Below, one piece after another: positions 1 to 8,965 of a stretch of DNA of 64,000 nucleotides (position 1 is the first letter of the stretch; each line of letters begins with the position of its first letter). The stretch comes from Martinezella tropici (lineage in GTDB: Bacteria; Pseudomonadota; Alphaproteobacteria; Rhizobiales; Rhizobiaceae). The stretch spans positions 108,444-172,443 of the forward strand of contig JUHI01000013.1 in the NCBI GenBank assembly GCA_000799755.1. The letters run 5' to 3'. The position numbers and the translations under genes were made by a program. The notes below the pieces were generated by a model. That model did no database searches, had not been told where the DNA came from, and saw nothing but the letters and a program-made list of their open reading frames with translations.

Positions 1-123
1 CCCCTTGCCGAGGCCGGTGCGCTTGATGGTCTTCAGATAATCCTTCGGGATGATCATGTCGGTATCGACATTGACGACCGGGAGGGGCGCTGCGACGCCG
101 GTCAACTTCACGAACTTGTCCAT
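1..123 (-). CDS. leuD: 3-isopropylmalate dehydratase small subunit, 5' part only
   Basis: This is the first 41 codons of LeuD, cut by the window edge. LeuD pairs with LeuC to isomerise 2-isopropylmalate to 3-isopropylmalate in cytoplasmic leucine synthesis. The visible N-terminus reads MDKFVKLTGVAAPLPVVNVD, followed by TDMIIPKDYLKTI, the conserved start of bacterial LeuD. The ATG is the complement of 121-123. The stretch from 124 to 316 upstream must hold its promoter, but no clear element was recognised there. The identity rests on a short but very characteristic segment. Confidence 0.9.
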   Translation of the reverse strand, partial: MDKFVKLTGVAAPLPVVNVDTDMIIPKDYLKTIKRTGLGKG

Positions 124-316
124 GGGGTCCTGCCTTCATTCTCGTCTAAGCACGAATTATCCAGCCAATAGAACAAATCCGGCCCGAAATGAAGGAGAAT
201 CTTGGAAATGCTCTAAAAGTGAGCGCTTTGGTCGCCCTGCCCTTGAGGGCGAACCATGATCGGCGAAAGGGTTCTGGTGGCCGGCAACAGCGAGCCACCT
301 TGTCCTGCTTTCAACC

Positions 317-553
317 TCAGAGGTCGATGATCGTGCCGCGACCGTCGTTCCAGATGCGCATTTCGCGCTGGCCGTTCGTCTTTGCCTTAGCACGGACCGG
401 CGCCGGCTTCATGCGCAGCGAAATCGCGCGCGCTGCCATAAGCACGGTGAGGATACCGCCCACGGCAAGCGTGATCGAAACGGTAAACAACGCCATGGCT
501 GCAAACACGGTGATACCGGCGAGCGCAATGAACAGGGAACGAATATTCTGCAT
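317..553 (-). CDS. small membrane protein, unknown function
   Basis: This 78-residue protein has one long hydrophobic stretch, about residues 7-45, probably two closely spaced membrane helices. A basic cytoplasmic-type tail follows, ending in WNDGRGTIIDL. It reads opposite to the lyase gene at 665, so the gap 554-664 serves both genes. Codon use resembles the chromosomal neighbours. I do not recognise a family and assign no function. It could be a conserved rhizobial inner-membrane protein. Confidence 0.6.
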   Translation of the reverse strand: MQNIRSLFIALAGITVFAAMALFTVSITLAVGGILTVLMAARAISLRMKPAPVRAKAKTNGQREMRIWNDGRGTIIDL

Positions 554-664
554 GGTCGAGACCTCTCTACTCCCAGCAATGTGGTCCTCTTCTTTTCCCT
601 CTGCAAGAGGAGCATGGCTTTTTGTTGACTTGTGTGGCGATTAAAAGCGCGGCAAAACGGCACA

Positions 665-1597
665 ATGAGCGAATTTTCCCCGTCCCGTCCCGCCCGCCTG
701 CGCCGTTCGGTCTTGAGCGTTCCCGCAATCAACCGTCGAGCGCTGGACAAGCTTTCGAGCCTCGATTGCGATGCCGTCATCTTCGATCTGGAAGATTCCG
801 TCTCGCCGGAGAAGAAGGCCGAGGCGCGGGAGAATCTAAGAGCCTTCTTCGCGGCCTCGCCGCTGCCGGGCAAGGAGCGGATTATCCGTATCAATGGGCT
901 TTCCTCCAATTTCGGTGCCGAGGACCTGGCGCTGGTCGCGGAGCTGGAACCGGATGCCGTGCTGCTGCCGAAGGTGGACGATCCGCAGGATGTCATGGTC
1001 GTCGGTGACTGGCTTGCGGAAGCCGATGCGCCGGAAAGCCTGCGCATCTGGGCGATGATCGAGACGCCGCGCGGCATCTTGAACGCGGCTGCGATCGCCG
1101 AGGCCGGGCGCACGGCCGGCAGCCAGCTCGATTGTTTCGTCGTCGGTCTCAACGATCTCAGGAAGGAAACCGGCGTCCTGCCGCAGCCCGGCCGCCCCTA
1201 TCTCGTGCCCTGGCTGATGCAAGTGATCTTGGCTGTCAGCGCCTACGGGCTCGAGGCCATCGACAGCGTCTTTAACGATTTCAAGAATGCCGGGGAATTC
1301 GAGGCCGAATGCGGCCAGGGCCGCAGCATGGGCTTTTCGGGCAAAATGCTGATCCATCCGAACCAGATAGAAGCCGCCAACCTGCATTTCGGCCCGGATG
1401 CGGCGGCCATCGCCGAGGCCGAAGCCATCATATCAGCCTTCTCGGAGCCGGGCGCCGACGCCCTTAATGTCGTGAACCTTGGCGGGCGGATGGTGGAGCG
1501 GCTGCACCTTGTTCAGGCGGAAAGACTCATTCATAAAGCTCGCCTGATCGAACAACGCTCTTCGGGCGCCGTCGCAGCGTCTCGCATAGAGACCTGA
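665..1597 (+). CDS. HpcH/HpaI aldolase / citrate lyase (CitE-like) family protein
   Basis: This is a TIM-barrel lyase of the CitE/HpcH-HpaI superfamily, which cleaves or forms C-C bonds in acyl-CoA esters such as malyl-CoA or citramalyl-CoA. It is 310 residues from the chosen ATG, MSEFSPSRPARLRRSVLSVP. Family signatures are FDLEDSVSPEKK (CoA/metal-binding region), MIETPRGILN carrying the metal-ligand Glu, and KMLIHPNQIEAAN near the C-terminus. A longer in-frame start at 632 exists, but homology begins after SEFSP. No lyase partner subunits sit beside it, so the exact substrate is unknown; the stand-alone form favours a citramalyl- or malyl-CoA lyase over citrate lyase. Confidence 0.85.
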   Translation: MSEFSPSRPARLRRSVLSVPAINRRALDKLSSLDCDAVIFDLEDSVSPEKKAEARENLRAFFAASPLPGKERIIRINGLSSNFGAEDLALVAELEPDAVLLPKVDDPQDVMVVGDWLAEADAPESLRIWAMIETPRGILNAAAIAEAGRTAGSQLDCFVVGLNDLRKETGVLPQPGRPYLVPWLMQVILAVSAYGLEAIDSVFNDFKNAGEFEAECGQGRSMGFSGKMLIHPNQIEAANLHFGPDAAAIAEAEAIISAFSEPGADALNVVNLGGRMVERLHLVQAERLIHKARLIEQRSSGAVAASRIET

Positions 1598-1633
1598 CGT
1601 CGCACTGACTGGTCAAACAAGAAAGATGCCTTG

Positions 1634-1840
1634 ATGAAACTCTACCGCTTCCTCACCGGACCCGATGATGCTTCCTTCTGCCACAAGGTGACTGCGGCGT
1701 TGAACAAGGGCTGGGAACTATCGGGCTCGCCGACCTACGCCTTCAATGCCGCGACCAATCAGATGCAGTGCGGCCAGGCCGTCGTCAAGGAAGTGGCCGG
1801 CAAGGATTACGATCCGGATATGAAGCTCTCCGAGCAGTAA
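1634..1840 (+). CDS. DUF1737-type small protein
   Basis: A small soluble protein of 68 residues starting MKLYRFLTGPDDASFCHKVT, with a central GWELSGSPTYAFN segment. This is the layout of DUF1737 proteins common in alphaproteobacteria. Function is unknown. It follows the CitE-like gene by 36 bases on the same strand and could be co-transcribed. The ATG at 1634 is preferred over a TTG three bases upstream. Confidence 0.75.
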   Translation: MKLYRFLTGPDDASFCHKVTAALNKGWELSGSPTYAFNAATNQMQCGQAVVKEVAGKDYDPDMKLSEQ

Positions 1841-1894
1841 GCACGGACTGAAATTCTTCGCCTCTCCCCGGCCGTCTTGCGGTCGGGGTTGGTA

Positions 1895-2332
1895 TCACCG
1901 ATCCGTCGCTTCTTCGGCGCTCGCCTCGATGCGCTCCATGTCCTCGTCGCTCAGGCCGAAATGATGGCCGATCTCGTGGATCAGGACGTGGGTGATGATG
2001 TCGCCAAGGGTTTCGTCGTTCTCGGCCCAATAATCGATGATTGGCCGGCGATAGAGGCGAATCTTGTTGGGCATGTCGCCGGTCTGGGCGGTAAAGCGCT
2101 CCGAAATTCCACGCCCTTCGAAGAGGCCGAGCAGGTCGAAGGGCGTTTCCAGCGCCATGTCCTCGAATACCTCGTCGTCCGGGAAATCCTCGATGAGAAT
2201 GACGAGGTTGCCGGTGAGCGAGCGGAATTCGTCCGGCAGGTGGCTGTAAGCCTCCATTGCCAGGGATTCGAATGTGCTGATGGAGGGCGAGTGGCGGTCC
2301 CGCCAATCTTCGCTCTGGTCGACGCGAGCCAT
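1895..2332 (-). CDS. zincin-like metallopeptidase family protein
   Basis: A 145-residue protein with a zinc-metalloprotease motif at the C-terminal end, HVLIHEIGHHFGLSDEDMER: HExxH plus a downstream Asp. This is the pattern of the small zincin-like (DUF1025/MMP-like) family. The upstream core, LVILIEDFPDD and GDMPNKIRLYRRPI, is also typical. No signal peptide is seen, so it is probably cytoplasmic. Natural substrates of this family are poorly known. It is convergent with the DUF1737 gene. Confidence 0.8.
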   Translation of the reverse strand: MARVDQSEDWRDRHSPSISTFESLAMEAYSHLPDEFRSLTGNLVILIEDFPDDEVFEDMALETPFDLLGLFEGRGISERFTAQTGDMPNKIRLYRRPIIDYWAENDETLGDIITHVLIHEIGHHFGLSDEDMERIEASAEEATDR

Positions 2333-2391
2333 GAATATTCCTTCCTTGGCTGGTCATATAGAGACTTTGCGCGGCTTTTACGAGAGCGGAT

Positions 2392-2509
2392 TAGAGCATG
2401 ATGCCGAAAAGTGTTTGAGCGGTTTTCGGACGATATCATGCTCTACCTTTTTGATTTTAGAGCGGATTCAGATTTTTGGTCGATCAGACCGAAAGTCATC
2501 TGACTCTAG
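2392..2509. repeat. rhizobial palindromic intergenic repeat, copy 1
   Basis: A two-hairpin element. The first hairpin pairs AGAGCATGAT (2393-2402) with ATCATGCTCT (2435-2444). A second imperfect hairpin spans about 2462-2509. A related copy lies at 41560-41636. Elements beginning GAGCATGATGCCGAA are widespread between genes in Rhizobium genomes. It sits between the zincin gene and the imuA promoter. Confidence 0.85.
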
Positions 2510-2570
2510 GCAAAGGAATATTTTCTCATAAAATGGTGTTGACTCTTTTTCCGACCTCTGGAATCCATAA

Positions 2571-2585
2571 GAACATAACAGGAAC
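2571..2585 (+). promoter_or_regulatory. LexA (SOS) box upstream of imuA
   Basis: GAAC-N7-GAAC is present exactly (GAACATAACAGGAAC). This is the reverse complement of the alphaproteobacterial LexA box GTTC-N7-GTTC. It ends 23 bases before the imuA ATG at 2609, with a -35-like TTGACT at 2539-2544. It should repress the whole imuA-imuB-dnaE2 operon until DNA damage. Confidence 0.88.
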
Positions 2586-2608
2586 ATTGTCGATCTGGAG
2601 TGAACGTC

Positions 2609-3589
2609 ATGGCCGAGGCTGCCGTGGCGCGGGAAACGCTTTTTGCCCTGCGTGAAACCATTGCCCGACTGGAAGGCAGGCCGATCCCGGCACTGGCAGC
2701 AGTGGCGCATGACATGCTGGCAGACAAGCCGGCGATGGGGACGGTGGGCATTGCGAAGCCGATGTCTACCCAGCCTATGCCTGAACAGCCACTCCTTCCG
2801 ATCGGCGTCGATAATCTCGACGCGGCGCTGCAAGGCGGCCTGCCGCTCGATGCGCTGACGGAAATCCGTTCGCTCGGCCTGCGCGATGCCGGGGCGGCAA
2901 GTGGTTTTGCCTTGGCGCTCGCAGCGCGGCTGCATGCACAGGCGTCGGATGCGGTCGTGTCCAAGTCCCCGATCCTGTGGATCGGTGACACGGTCGCGAC
3001 GATGGAGGCGGGCCTGCCCTATGCCATTGGGGTCAGCGATTTCGGGCTGGAGCCTGCGGCTTTCCTGCAGGCCTCGCCGCGCAAGCTGGACGATGCGCTC
3101 TGGGTGGCGGAGGCCGCACTTGGCAGTGCCGCCTTTGCTCTCGTCATTCTGGAAGTGCGCGGGAATCCCGCCCGTTTCGGCCTGACCGAAAGCCGGCGGC
3201 TGGCGCTGAGGGCCAAGGCGGCGGGGCGGCCCTTGTTTCTGTTGCGACAGGGAGGCGAGGAGGAGGCAAGCAGCGCCCTCTTCCGCTTTTCCGTCGAACC
3301 TGCGCCGGCGCAGGCGCGGCCCCTGCCGGATGGATCGCTGCTTGGCGGCAGCATCGGTCATCCGGCCTTTCGTCTGACCTTGGAAAAGAGTCGCAACCCG
3401 GCGCCCCTTTCCATAACCCTGGAGTGGAATGCCCATGACCGCCGTTTTGCCCCCATCCTCGACACTCAACGCCCTGCCTTTCCCGGGGAATACGCAGCGC
3501 ATTCTGGCGCTGACCTTCCCGCATCTGCCGACCGACCGGATCGCGCGCAAGCGCTGGGGTCTGTCCTGGCGTTCGACAGGCAGGCTTGA
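2609..3589 (+). CDS. imuA: ImuA, RecA-like accessory protein of the mutasome
   Basis: First gene of the SOS mutagenesis operon. ImuA is a RecA/SulA-like protein that assists ImuB and DnaE2 in error-prone lesion bypass. The 326-residue product opens with a helical segment (VARETLFALRETIARLEG), then the RecA-like core beginning IGVDNLDAALQGGLPLDALTE. The ATG at 2609 is chosen because GGAG (2597-2600) lies 8 bases upstream; a GTG at 2600 overlaps that ribosome site. The canonical Walker A lysine motif is not obvious, as is usual for ImuA. Its last 160 bases overlap imuB in another frame. Confidence 0.9.
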   Translation: MAEAAVARETLFALRETIARLEGRPIPALAAVAHDMLADKPAMGTVGIAKPMSTQPMPEQPLLPIGVDNLDAALQGGLPLDALTEIRSLGLRDAGAASGFALALAARLHAQASDAVVSKSPILWIGDTVATMEAGLPYAIGVSDFGLEPAAFLQASPRKLDDALWVAEAALGSAAFALVILEVRGNPARFGLTESRRLALRAKAAGRPLFLLRQGGEEEASSALFRFSVEPAPAQARPLPDGSLLGGSIGHPAFRLTLEKSRNPAPLSITLEWNAHDRRFAPILDTQRPAFPGEYAAHSGADLPASADRPDRAQALGSVLAFDRQA

Positions 3590-5057
3590 AGCCCCGCCGC
3601 TCGCCTGTGCCGGCAAGCTCAACAATGCCATGCGACTGACCGCGCTCAACGAGCGGGCTGAAATGATCGGCCTGAAGCCGGGTCAGGGCGTGGCGGAGGC
3701 CAAGGCAATCTGCCCCAATCTCGATGTGGTCGAGGAGGACCCGGCGGCGGACCGTAAGCTTCTGGAAGCGATCGCCGACTGGTGCGACCGCTATACGCCG
3801 CTGGTGGCGATCGATGGCAAGGATGGCCTGTTTCTCGATATTACAGGCTGTGCCCATCTTTTCGGCGGCGAGGAGGCGCTGCTCGAGGACATCCTGATCC
3901 GGATTTCCCGGCTGGGGCTCGATGTGCGCGGCGCCATTTCCTCCGCGTCTGGCCTGTCCTGGGCCGTCGCTCGCTTTGACGACAGCCGCATCGTTCCTCC
4001 CGAAGCCATGGAGGAAGCCTTGGCGCCGCTGCCTGTCGTGTCCTTGCGGCTCGGGGAGGAAACGGTTGCGGCCCTGCAGAAGATGGGCCTGAAGCAGGTG
4101 GGCGATCTTCTGGCCGCGCCGCGCGCGCCGCTTGCCCGCCGTTTCGGTGCGCAGTTGCTGCTGCGGCTCGATCAGGCCGTCGGCCTTGTCGAGGAGCCGA
4201 TCTCGCCGCGTCGCCCGGTCGCGCAATTGTCGGCCGAGCGCCGGGTGGCCGAACCGGTGCAGGCGGAAGCCGATCTTCTGGAACTCGCCCGGCAGCTCGC
4301 CGAAACGTTGAAGCCGGGGCTGGAAGCGCGGGGTGTCGGCGGCCGTTCCTTCGAGCTTCTGCTCTTCCGGGTGGATGGTGCGGTCTTCCGCATTGCCGCC
4401 GGCGCATCGCAGCCGTTGCGGGAGCCGAGCCGGATTTCAAGCCTGTTCACGGAGCGCTTTACCGCCATTCATGATGACCTCGATGTCGGCTACGGTTTCG
4501 AGATAGTCCGCCTCAATGTGCTGCAGCATGCGCCTTTCGATGCAGCGCAAGGCGATTTCATCGGAGAGAACCGCCAGGATGGCTCGCTCTCGGCCTTTGT
4601 CGACCGGGTGGCCGCACGGCTGGGGCCGGATTGCCTGCAAGGGTTCGAACTGCGGCAGAGCCATATCCCCGAGCGTGCCGTGCGGCCGCTGCCGGCCATG
4701 GCTATCCTCGCTTCGAAGCGGCGCACGGGCAACGAGGATGCGGGGTCCGGCTTCTTCCGCGGCGAGCGACCGCTACGGCTGTTTCGCATGCCGGAGCTGG
4801 TCGAAACCATTGCCGCCGAAGTGCCTGATGGCCCGCCCCGGCAGTTTCGCTGGCGGCGGGTCATGCATCGGGTCAGCCGGGCCGAAGGGCCGGAGCGGCT
4901 TTCGGCAGAATGGTGGCTCACGGAAAAGGAAGAGCCTGCCCGCGATTATTTCCAAATCGAGGACGAGGAAGGCCATCGTTTCTGGCTGTTTCGCAAGGGG
5001 CTCTATGGTCGAGGCGGCACGGCGCCGGATTGGTATATGCATGGGGTCTTCGCATGA
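3429..5057 (+). CDS. imuB: ImuB, Y-family DNA polymerase-like mutasome subunit
   Basis: ImuB is a catalytically degenerate Y-family polymerase homologue that links DnaE2 to the sliding clamp. The 542-residue protein has the family start RILALTFPHLPTDRIARKRW around residue 25, a palm region (AIDGKDGLFLDITGCAHLFG) and a little-finger/C-terminal part with QVGDLLAAPRAPLARRFG. The conserved N-terminal motif is already encoded inside the imuA overlap, so the start must lie near 3429 or 3435. It ends in an ATGA junction with dnaE2, indicating translational coupling. Expression should follow the LexA box at 2571. Confidence 0.92.
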   Translation: MPMTAVLPPSSTLNALPFPGNTQRILALTFPHLPTDRIARKRWGLSWRSTGRLEAPPLACAGKLNNAMRLTALNERAEMIGLKPGQGVAEAKAICPNLDVVEEDPAADRKLLEAIADWCDRYTPLVAIDGKDGLFLDITGCAHLFGGEEALLEDILIRISRLGLDVRGAISSASGLSWAVARFDDSRIVPPEAMEEALAPLPVVSLRLGEETVAALQKMGLKQVGDLLAAPRAPLARRFGAQLLLRLDQAVGLVEEPISPRRPVAQLSAERRVAEPVQAEADLLELARQLAETLKPGLEARGVGGRSFELLLFRVDGAVFRIAAGASQPLREPSRISSLFTERFTAIHDDLDVGYGFEIVRLNVLQHAPFDAAQGDFIGENRQDGSLSAFVDRVAARLGPDCLQGFELRQSHIPERAVRPLPAMAILASKRRTGNEDAGSGFFRGERPLRLFRMPELVETIAAEVPDGPPRQFRWRRVMHRVSRAEGPERLSAEWWLTEKEEPARDYFQIEDEEGHRFWLFRKGLYGRGGTAPDWYMHGVFA

Positions 5058-8000
5058 ACGCGCGCCCGAGCTTTCACGACCCCCTGCCCTTCTGCGAGAT
5101 CGGAGTGAGAACGAACTTCTCTTTTCTCGAAGGGGCCTCGCATCCGGAGGAGATGGTGGCACAGGCTGCCCTCCTGAAATTGTCCGGATTTGGCATTGCC
5201 GACCGTAATTCGGTGGCCGGCGTCGTCAAGGCGCATGCGCATACCAAGCTTCTCCAGGCGAAATATGATGATGTCATCAAGGAAAACCTTGTGCTTCGAG
5301 CCCAGGGTAAGCCGGCGGAGCCGTTCTTGAAGCCGGTTCGTTTCCAGCCTGGCGCCCGTCTAGTGTTTTCGGACGGCACGCCCGATATTCTTGCCTATCC
5401 GCAGAACCGCAAGGGCTGGGCGCATCTCTGCCGGTTGCTGAGCGCCGGTAATCTGCGCGGCGAGAAAGGCGTATGCATCCTTCATGAAAGCGACCTCGTG
5501 GAATGGGGTGACGAGATGATGCTGGCGCTCATTCCCGATGCTGAGAGTGTCGAGATGCCGGAGGGGCAGGTAAGGCTGGAGGAGTGCCTGAAGCGGCTAT
5601 GGATGCGTTTCGGCAGAAAACTCCATATGGTCCTGTCGCCGGCCTACGACGGGCGGGACCGGATGGTCTTTGCCACGCTTTCCATTATCGCACAGCGCAA
5701 CGGCGTGCGGCCGATCGCCAGCAACCAGCCGCTCTATCACGCGACCGAACGCAAGCCACTTGCCGATATCGTCATTTCGATCCGCGAGCACGTGCCGATC
5801 ACTGAAGCCGGCTTCAGACTGGCGGCCAATGCCGAACGCTATATGAAGGACGCTGCGGAAATGGCGCGTCTCTTCCGGGATTATCCGAAGGCCATCGCCA
5901 ATACGCAGAAGTTTTTTAGCCGGCTGTCTTTTTCGCTGGATGAGCTGAAGCATAACTATCCTGATGAAAGCACCAAGGGTGAGACCGTTTCGGAAACGCT
6001 GGAGCGACTGACGTGGGAGGGGGCGAGATGGCGCTTCCCTGAAAAGATCCCCGAAAAGGTCTCGATGCAGATCGAGCATGAACTCAAGCTCATTCATGAG
6101 CGGCAATATGAGCCTTATTTCCTGACGGTGCACCGGATCATGGAGTTTGCCCGTAGCGAGAATATCCTTTGTCAGGGAAGGGGATCGGCCGCCAATTCGA
6201 CGGTCTGCTATTGTCTCCGGATTACCGAGGTCAACCCTGAAATAACGAGCTTGCTCTTCGAGCGCTTCATCTCCACAGACCGGGAAGAGCCGCCTGATAT
6301 CGATGTCGATTTCGAGCATGAAAAACGCGATCAGGTCATCAAGTTCATTTATGATCATTACAAGATGGAGCATGCGGGATTGACGGCGGCAGTCACCAGT
6401 TATCGTGCGCGCTCAGCCGGGCGTGAAGTGGCGAAGGCCTTCGGCATGTCAGAGGATGTACAATCCGCTCTTGCGAGCGGCGTTTGGGGTTGGTCGACGG
6501 AAAAATTGTCTGATCGCGAGGCCAGGCTCGCCGGCCTTGATCTTAAGAACAAGACGACGGAACGTATTCTTTTGTATGCCACCACACTGATGGGTTTTCC
6601 ACGGCATCTGACCCAGCATGTTGGTGGTTTCGTTATTACCAGAGATAGATTGGATGAGGTGGTGCCGATCATGTACACGGCGATGAAGGATCGCTACATG
6701 ATCGAATGGAACAAGGACGATCTCGACAATCTCAATATATTAAAGATCGATGTCCTGGCTCTCGGCATGCTGACCTGTCTCGCCAAGGCTTTCGATCTGC
6801 TGCTCCTACATTACGACGTGAAGAAAGAGCTCGCCGATCTTGGTAGCGGCGAATATCCCGATCGTATACCGGTCTATGACATGATCTGTCGCGCCGACAC
6901 GGTCGGCGTCTTCCAGATTGAGAGTCGGGCGCAGATGAGCATGCTGCCGCGTCTCCGTCCTCGCAAATTCTACGATCTGGTCATTGAGGTAGCGATTGTC
7001 CGACCTGGTCCCATCCAAGGCGACATGGTTCATCCTTACCTCAAGCGGCGGGATGACGATCTTCATAACCGGCCGATCGAATATCACCGTCCGGAATTAA
7101 AGGCTGTCTTGGAGCGAACATTAGGGGTTCCGCTGTTTCAGGAACAGGCGATGCAGATTGCGATTACGGCAGCCGGATTCTCGGCGGCGAAGGCCGATAG
7201 ATTACGCCGATCCATGGCGACGTTCAAACGGACAGGGAAGGTTGACGAATTCAAGCAGGACATGGTTTCGGGTATGGTCGCGAACGGTTATCCTCGAGAC
7301 TTTGCCGAGCGCTGTTTCAGCCAGATCGAAGGTTTTGGCGAATACGGCTTTCCCGAAAGCCATGCGGCGTCCTTTGCCTTGCTCGTCTATGCCTCCTCCT
7401 GGCTCAAGGCCTATTATCCCGATGTCTTCTGCGCGGCGATCCTCAATGCCCAGCCTATGGGCTTCTATGCGCCGGCGCAGCTGGTGCGCGATGCGCGCGA
7501 GCATGGCGTCGAGGTTCGGCCGGTGGATGTCAATCATTCCAGCTGGGATTGTCTGCTGGAAAAGGCGCGCTTCGATCCAGGCGCAATCGACCGGCGGCAT
7601 GCCTCGATGCACGACGATATCAAAACGCAATGCGCGGTCCGTCTCGGCTTCCGGCAGGTCAAGGGCCTATCCGAGGATGAGATAGAGCAGCTCGTCAAGC
7701 ACCGTGGTGATGGCTATCGGTCCGTGCGCGATCTCTGGCTGCGATCCGGGCTTGCCAAGGCGCAGATCGAGCGTCTGGCGGATGCGGATGCGTTCGGCTC
7801 CATCGGCCTTAGCCGGCGCGACGCGCTTTGGGCCGTGCGGGCGCTCGATGCTGGCAGTGCCGCCGAAAAGCTTCCCCTCTTCGATCTCGGCGACCATGCG
7901 GAGCTGCAGGTCGAGCCCACCGTTTCGCTGCCGGAAATGCTGCCCGGCGAACAGGTCATCGAGGATTATCGCTATCTGTCGCTATCCCTGAAGGCGCATC

Positions 8001-8512
8001 CGGTATCTTTCCTGCGTGACGATTTCGCGCGGCAGGGCATTGTGCGGAGCCGGGATCTGCCCGGCATCGCCAGTGGCCGGATGGTGACGATCGCCGGGCT
8101 GGTGCTGGTGCGCCAGCGGCCGGGTTCGGCCAAGGGCGTGATTTTCATGACTTTGGAGGACGAAACCGGTGTGGCCAACGCGATCGTCTGGCGGAAAAAA
8201 TTCGAAAAATACCGGGCCATCGTCATGGGCGCGCGGCTGGTGAAGATCCGCGGACGTCTGCAGAGCGAAAGCGGCGTCATTCATGTGGTGGTCGATCATA
8301 TCGAGGACATGACACCCGCACTCGGCATTCTCCAACGCGAGGCACGGCGCTTCGGCGTGAGCGACCGGGCGGATGAGACGCTGCGGCCGACGATGGATCA
8401 CAGGCAGAAGAAGTCTGCTCAGCCGCCGCGTGGACCCGTGGCAGCGGCGGAAGGCCGCAGCAATAGCGCGGAAACGGCAAGAGTCATGCCGAGAGGGCGC
8501 AATTTTCATTGA
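5054..8512 (+). CDS. dnaE2: error-prone DNA polymerase III alpha subunit DnaE2
   Basis: The catalytic polymerase of the mutasome, 1152 residues from the ATG that overlaps the imuB stop. Domains in order: an N-terminal PHP domain (NFSFLEGASHPEEM), the polymerase palm with GRGSAANSTVCYCL and the catalytic PPDIDVDFEHEKRD, RPGPIQGDMVHPY, the helix-hairpin region, and a C-terminal OB fold (IAGLVLVRQRPGSAKGVIFM). DnaE2 lacks the extended C-terminus of DnaE1, consistent with this length. Between about 5.9 and 7.3 kb the base composition becomes visibly AT-richer than the flanks, a possible recombination patch. Confidence 0.95.
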   Translation: MNARPSFHDPLPFCEIGVRTNFSFLEGASHPEEMVAQAALLKLSGFGIADRNSVAGVVKAHAHTKLLQAKYDDVIKENLVLRAQGKPAEPFLKPVRFQPGARLVFSDGTPDILAYPQNRKGWAHLCRLLSAGNLRGEKGVCILHESDLVEWGDEMMLALIPDAESVEMPEGQVRLEECLKRLWMRFGRKLHMVLSPAYDGRDRMVFATLSIIAQRNGVRPIASNQPLYHATERKPLADIVISIREHVPITEAGFRLAANAERYMKDAAEMARLFRDYPKAIANTQKFFSRLSFSLDELKHNYPDESTKGETVSETLERLTWEGARWRFPEKIPEKVSMQIEHELKLIHERQYEPYFLTVHRIMEFARSENILCQGRGSAANSTVCYCLRITEVNPEITSLLFERFISTDREEPPDIDVDFEHEKRDQVIKFIYDHYKMEHAGLTAAVTSYRARSAGREVAKAFGMSEDVQSALASGVWGWSTEKLSDREARLAGLDLKNKTTERILLYATTLMGFPRHLTQHVGGFVITRDRLDEVVPIMYTAMKDRYMIEWNKDDLDNLNILKIDVLALGMLTCLAKAFDLLLLHYDVKKELADLGSGEYPDRIPVYDMICRADTVGVFQIESRAQMSMLPRLRPRKFYDLVIEVAIVRPGPIQGDMVHPYLKRRDDDLHNRPIEYHRPELKAVLERTLGVPLFQEQAMQIAITAAGFSAAKADRLRRSMATFKRTGKVDEFKQDMVSGMVANGYPRDFAERCFSQIEGFGEYGFPESHAASFALLVYASSWLKAYYPDVFCAAILNAQPMGFYAPAQLVRDAREHGVEVRPVDVNHSSWDCLLEKARFDPGAIDRRHASMHDDIKTQCAVRLGFRQVKGLSEDEIEQLVKHRGDGYRSVRDLWLRSGLAKAQIERLADADAFGSIGLSRRDALWAVRALDAGSAAEKLPLFDLGDHAELQVEPTVSLPEMLPGEQVIEDYRYLSLSLKAHPVSFLRDDFARQGIVRSRDLPGIASGRMVTIAGLVLVRQRPGSAKGVIFMTLEDETGVANAIVWRKKFEKYRAIVMGARLVKIRGRLQSESGVIHVVVDHIEDMTPALGILQREARRFGVSDRADETLRPTMDHRQKKSAQPPRGPVAAAEGRSNSAETARVMPRGRNFH

Positions 8513-8543
8513 GATTCAGGGTGCCGTAACTTGGAGCAAGTGG

Positions 8544-8562
8544 CCGCCGGCCTTGCCGGCGG
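8544..8562 (+). terminator. short GC hairpin after dnaE2
   Basis: A perfect 8-bp stem (CCGCCGGC/GCCGGCGG) with a 3-base loop, 31 bases after the dnaE2 stop. The following T-run is weak and delayed, so it may only slow transcription. Confidence 0.4.
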
Positions 8563-8584
8563 ATTCATTCGAATCGTTTCTTTC

Positions 8585-8613
8585 TTGACAAAGGGCGTCT
8601 TCTTTAGCAGATA
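8585..8613 (+). promoter_or_regulatory. candidate sigma70-type promoter for bfd-bfr
   Basis: TTGACA at 8585-8590, a 17-base spacer, then CAGATA at 8608-8613, about 40 bases before bfd. The -35 is perfect and the -10 weak. No convincing Irr or RirA operator was recognised, although iron control is expected for such genes. Confidence 0.45.
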
Positions 8614-8653
8614 ACAAGACAGCGGATGTCATGTTTGACGGGCTGAGCGAAGA

Positions 8654-8965
8654 ATGCTGGTTTGCAGTTGTAATTACATCACCGACAAAGAAATCCGGGA
8701 GGTCATCACCGAACTCCTCGATCGGGACTGTTGGCAGCTCATAGTTCCCGCCAAGGTTTATCACGCCATGGAGAAACGCGGCCGTTGCTGCGGCTGTTTC
8801 CCGAATGTTGTTGATATCATTATACAGACAACCGAAGAGTATCATGCCCGTCGCCACTCGACGGAAGCCGAAATTTTTGATTTCATGTCCCGCCTGAAGA
8901 AATTCCATGAAGACAACAGGAGAGCGGACATTGAAAGGCGACAAAAAAGTCATCGAGCGGCTTAA
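8654..8965 (+). CDS. bfd: bacterioferritin-associated ferredoxin-like (2Fe-2S) protein
   Basis: A 103-residue BFD-like protein. The N-terminal MLVCSCNYITDKEIREVI gives Cys-x-Cys, and RGRCCGCFPNVVDII gives the second cysteine cluster, together able to hold a [2Fe-2S] centre. Bfd proteins donate electrons to bacterioferritin to release stored iron. The tail (ARRHSTEAEIFDFMSRLKKF) is longer than in E. coli Bfd. The gene overlaps the bfr start by 35 bases, which fits a joint role in cytoplasmic iron storage and release. Confidence 0.85.
   Translation: MLVCSCNYITDKEIREVITELLDRDCWQLIVPAKVYHAMEKRGRCCGCFPNVVDIIIQTTEEYHARRHSTEAEIFDFMSRLKKFHEDNRRADIERRQKSHRAA

Noticed and set aside
8513..8653. Irr/RirA iron operator before bfd-bfr
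   Set aside because: Expected for such genes, but no sequence close to the known motifs was seen.
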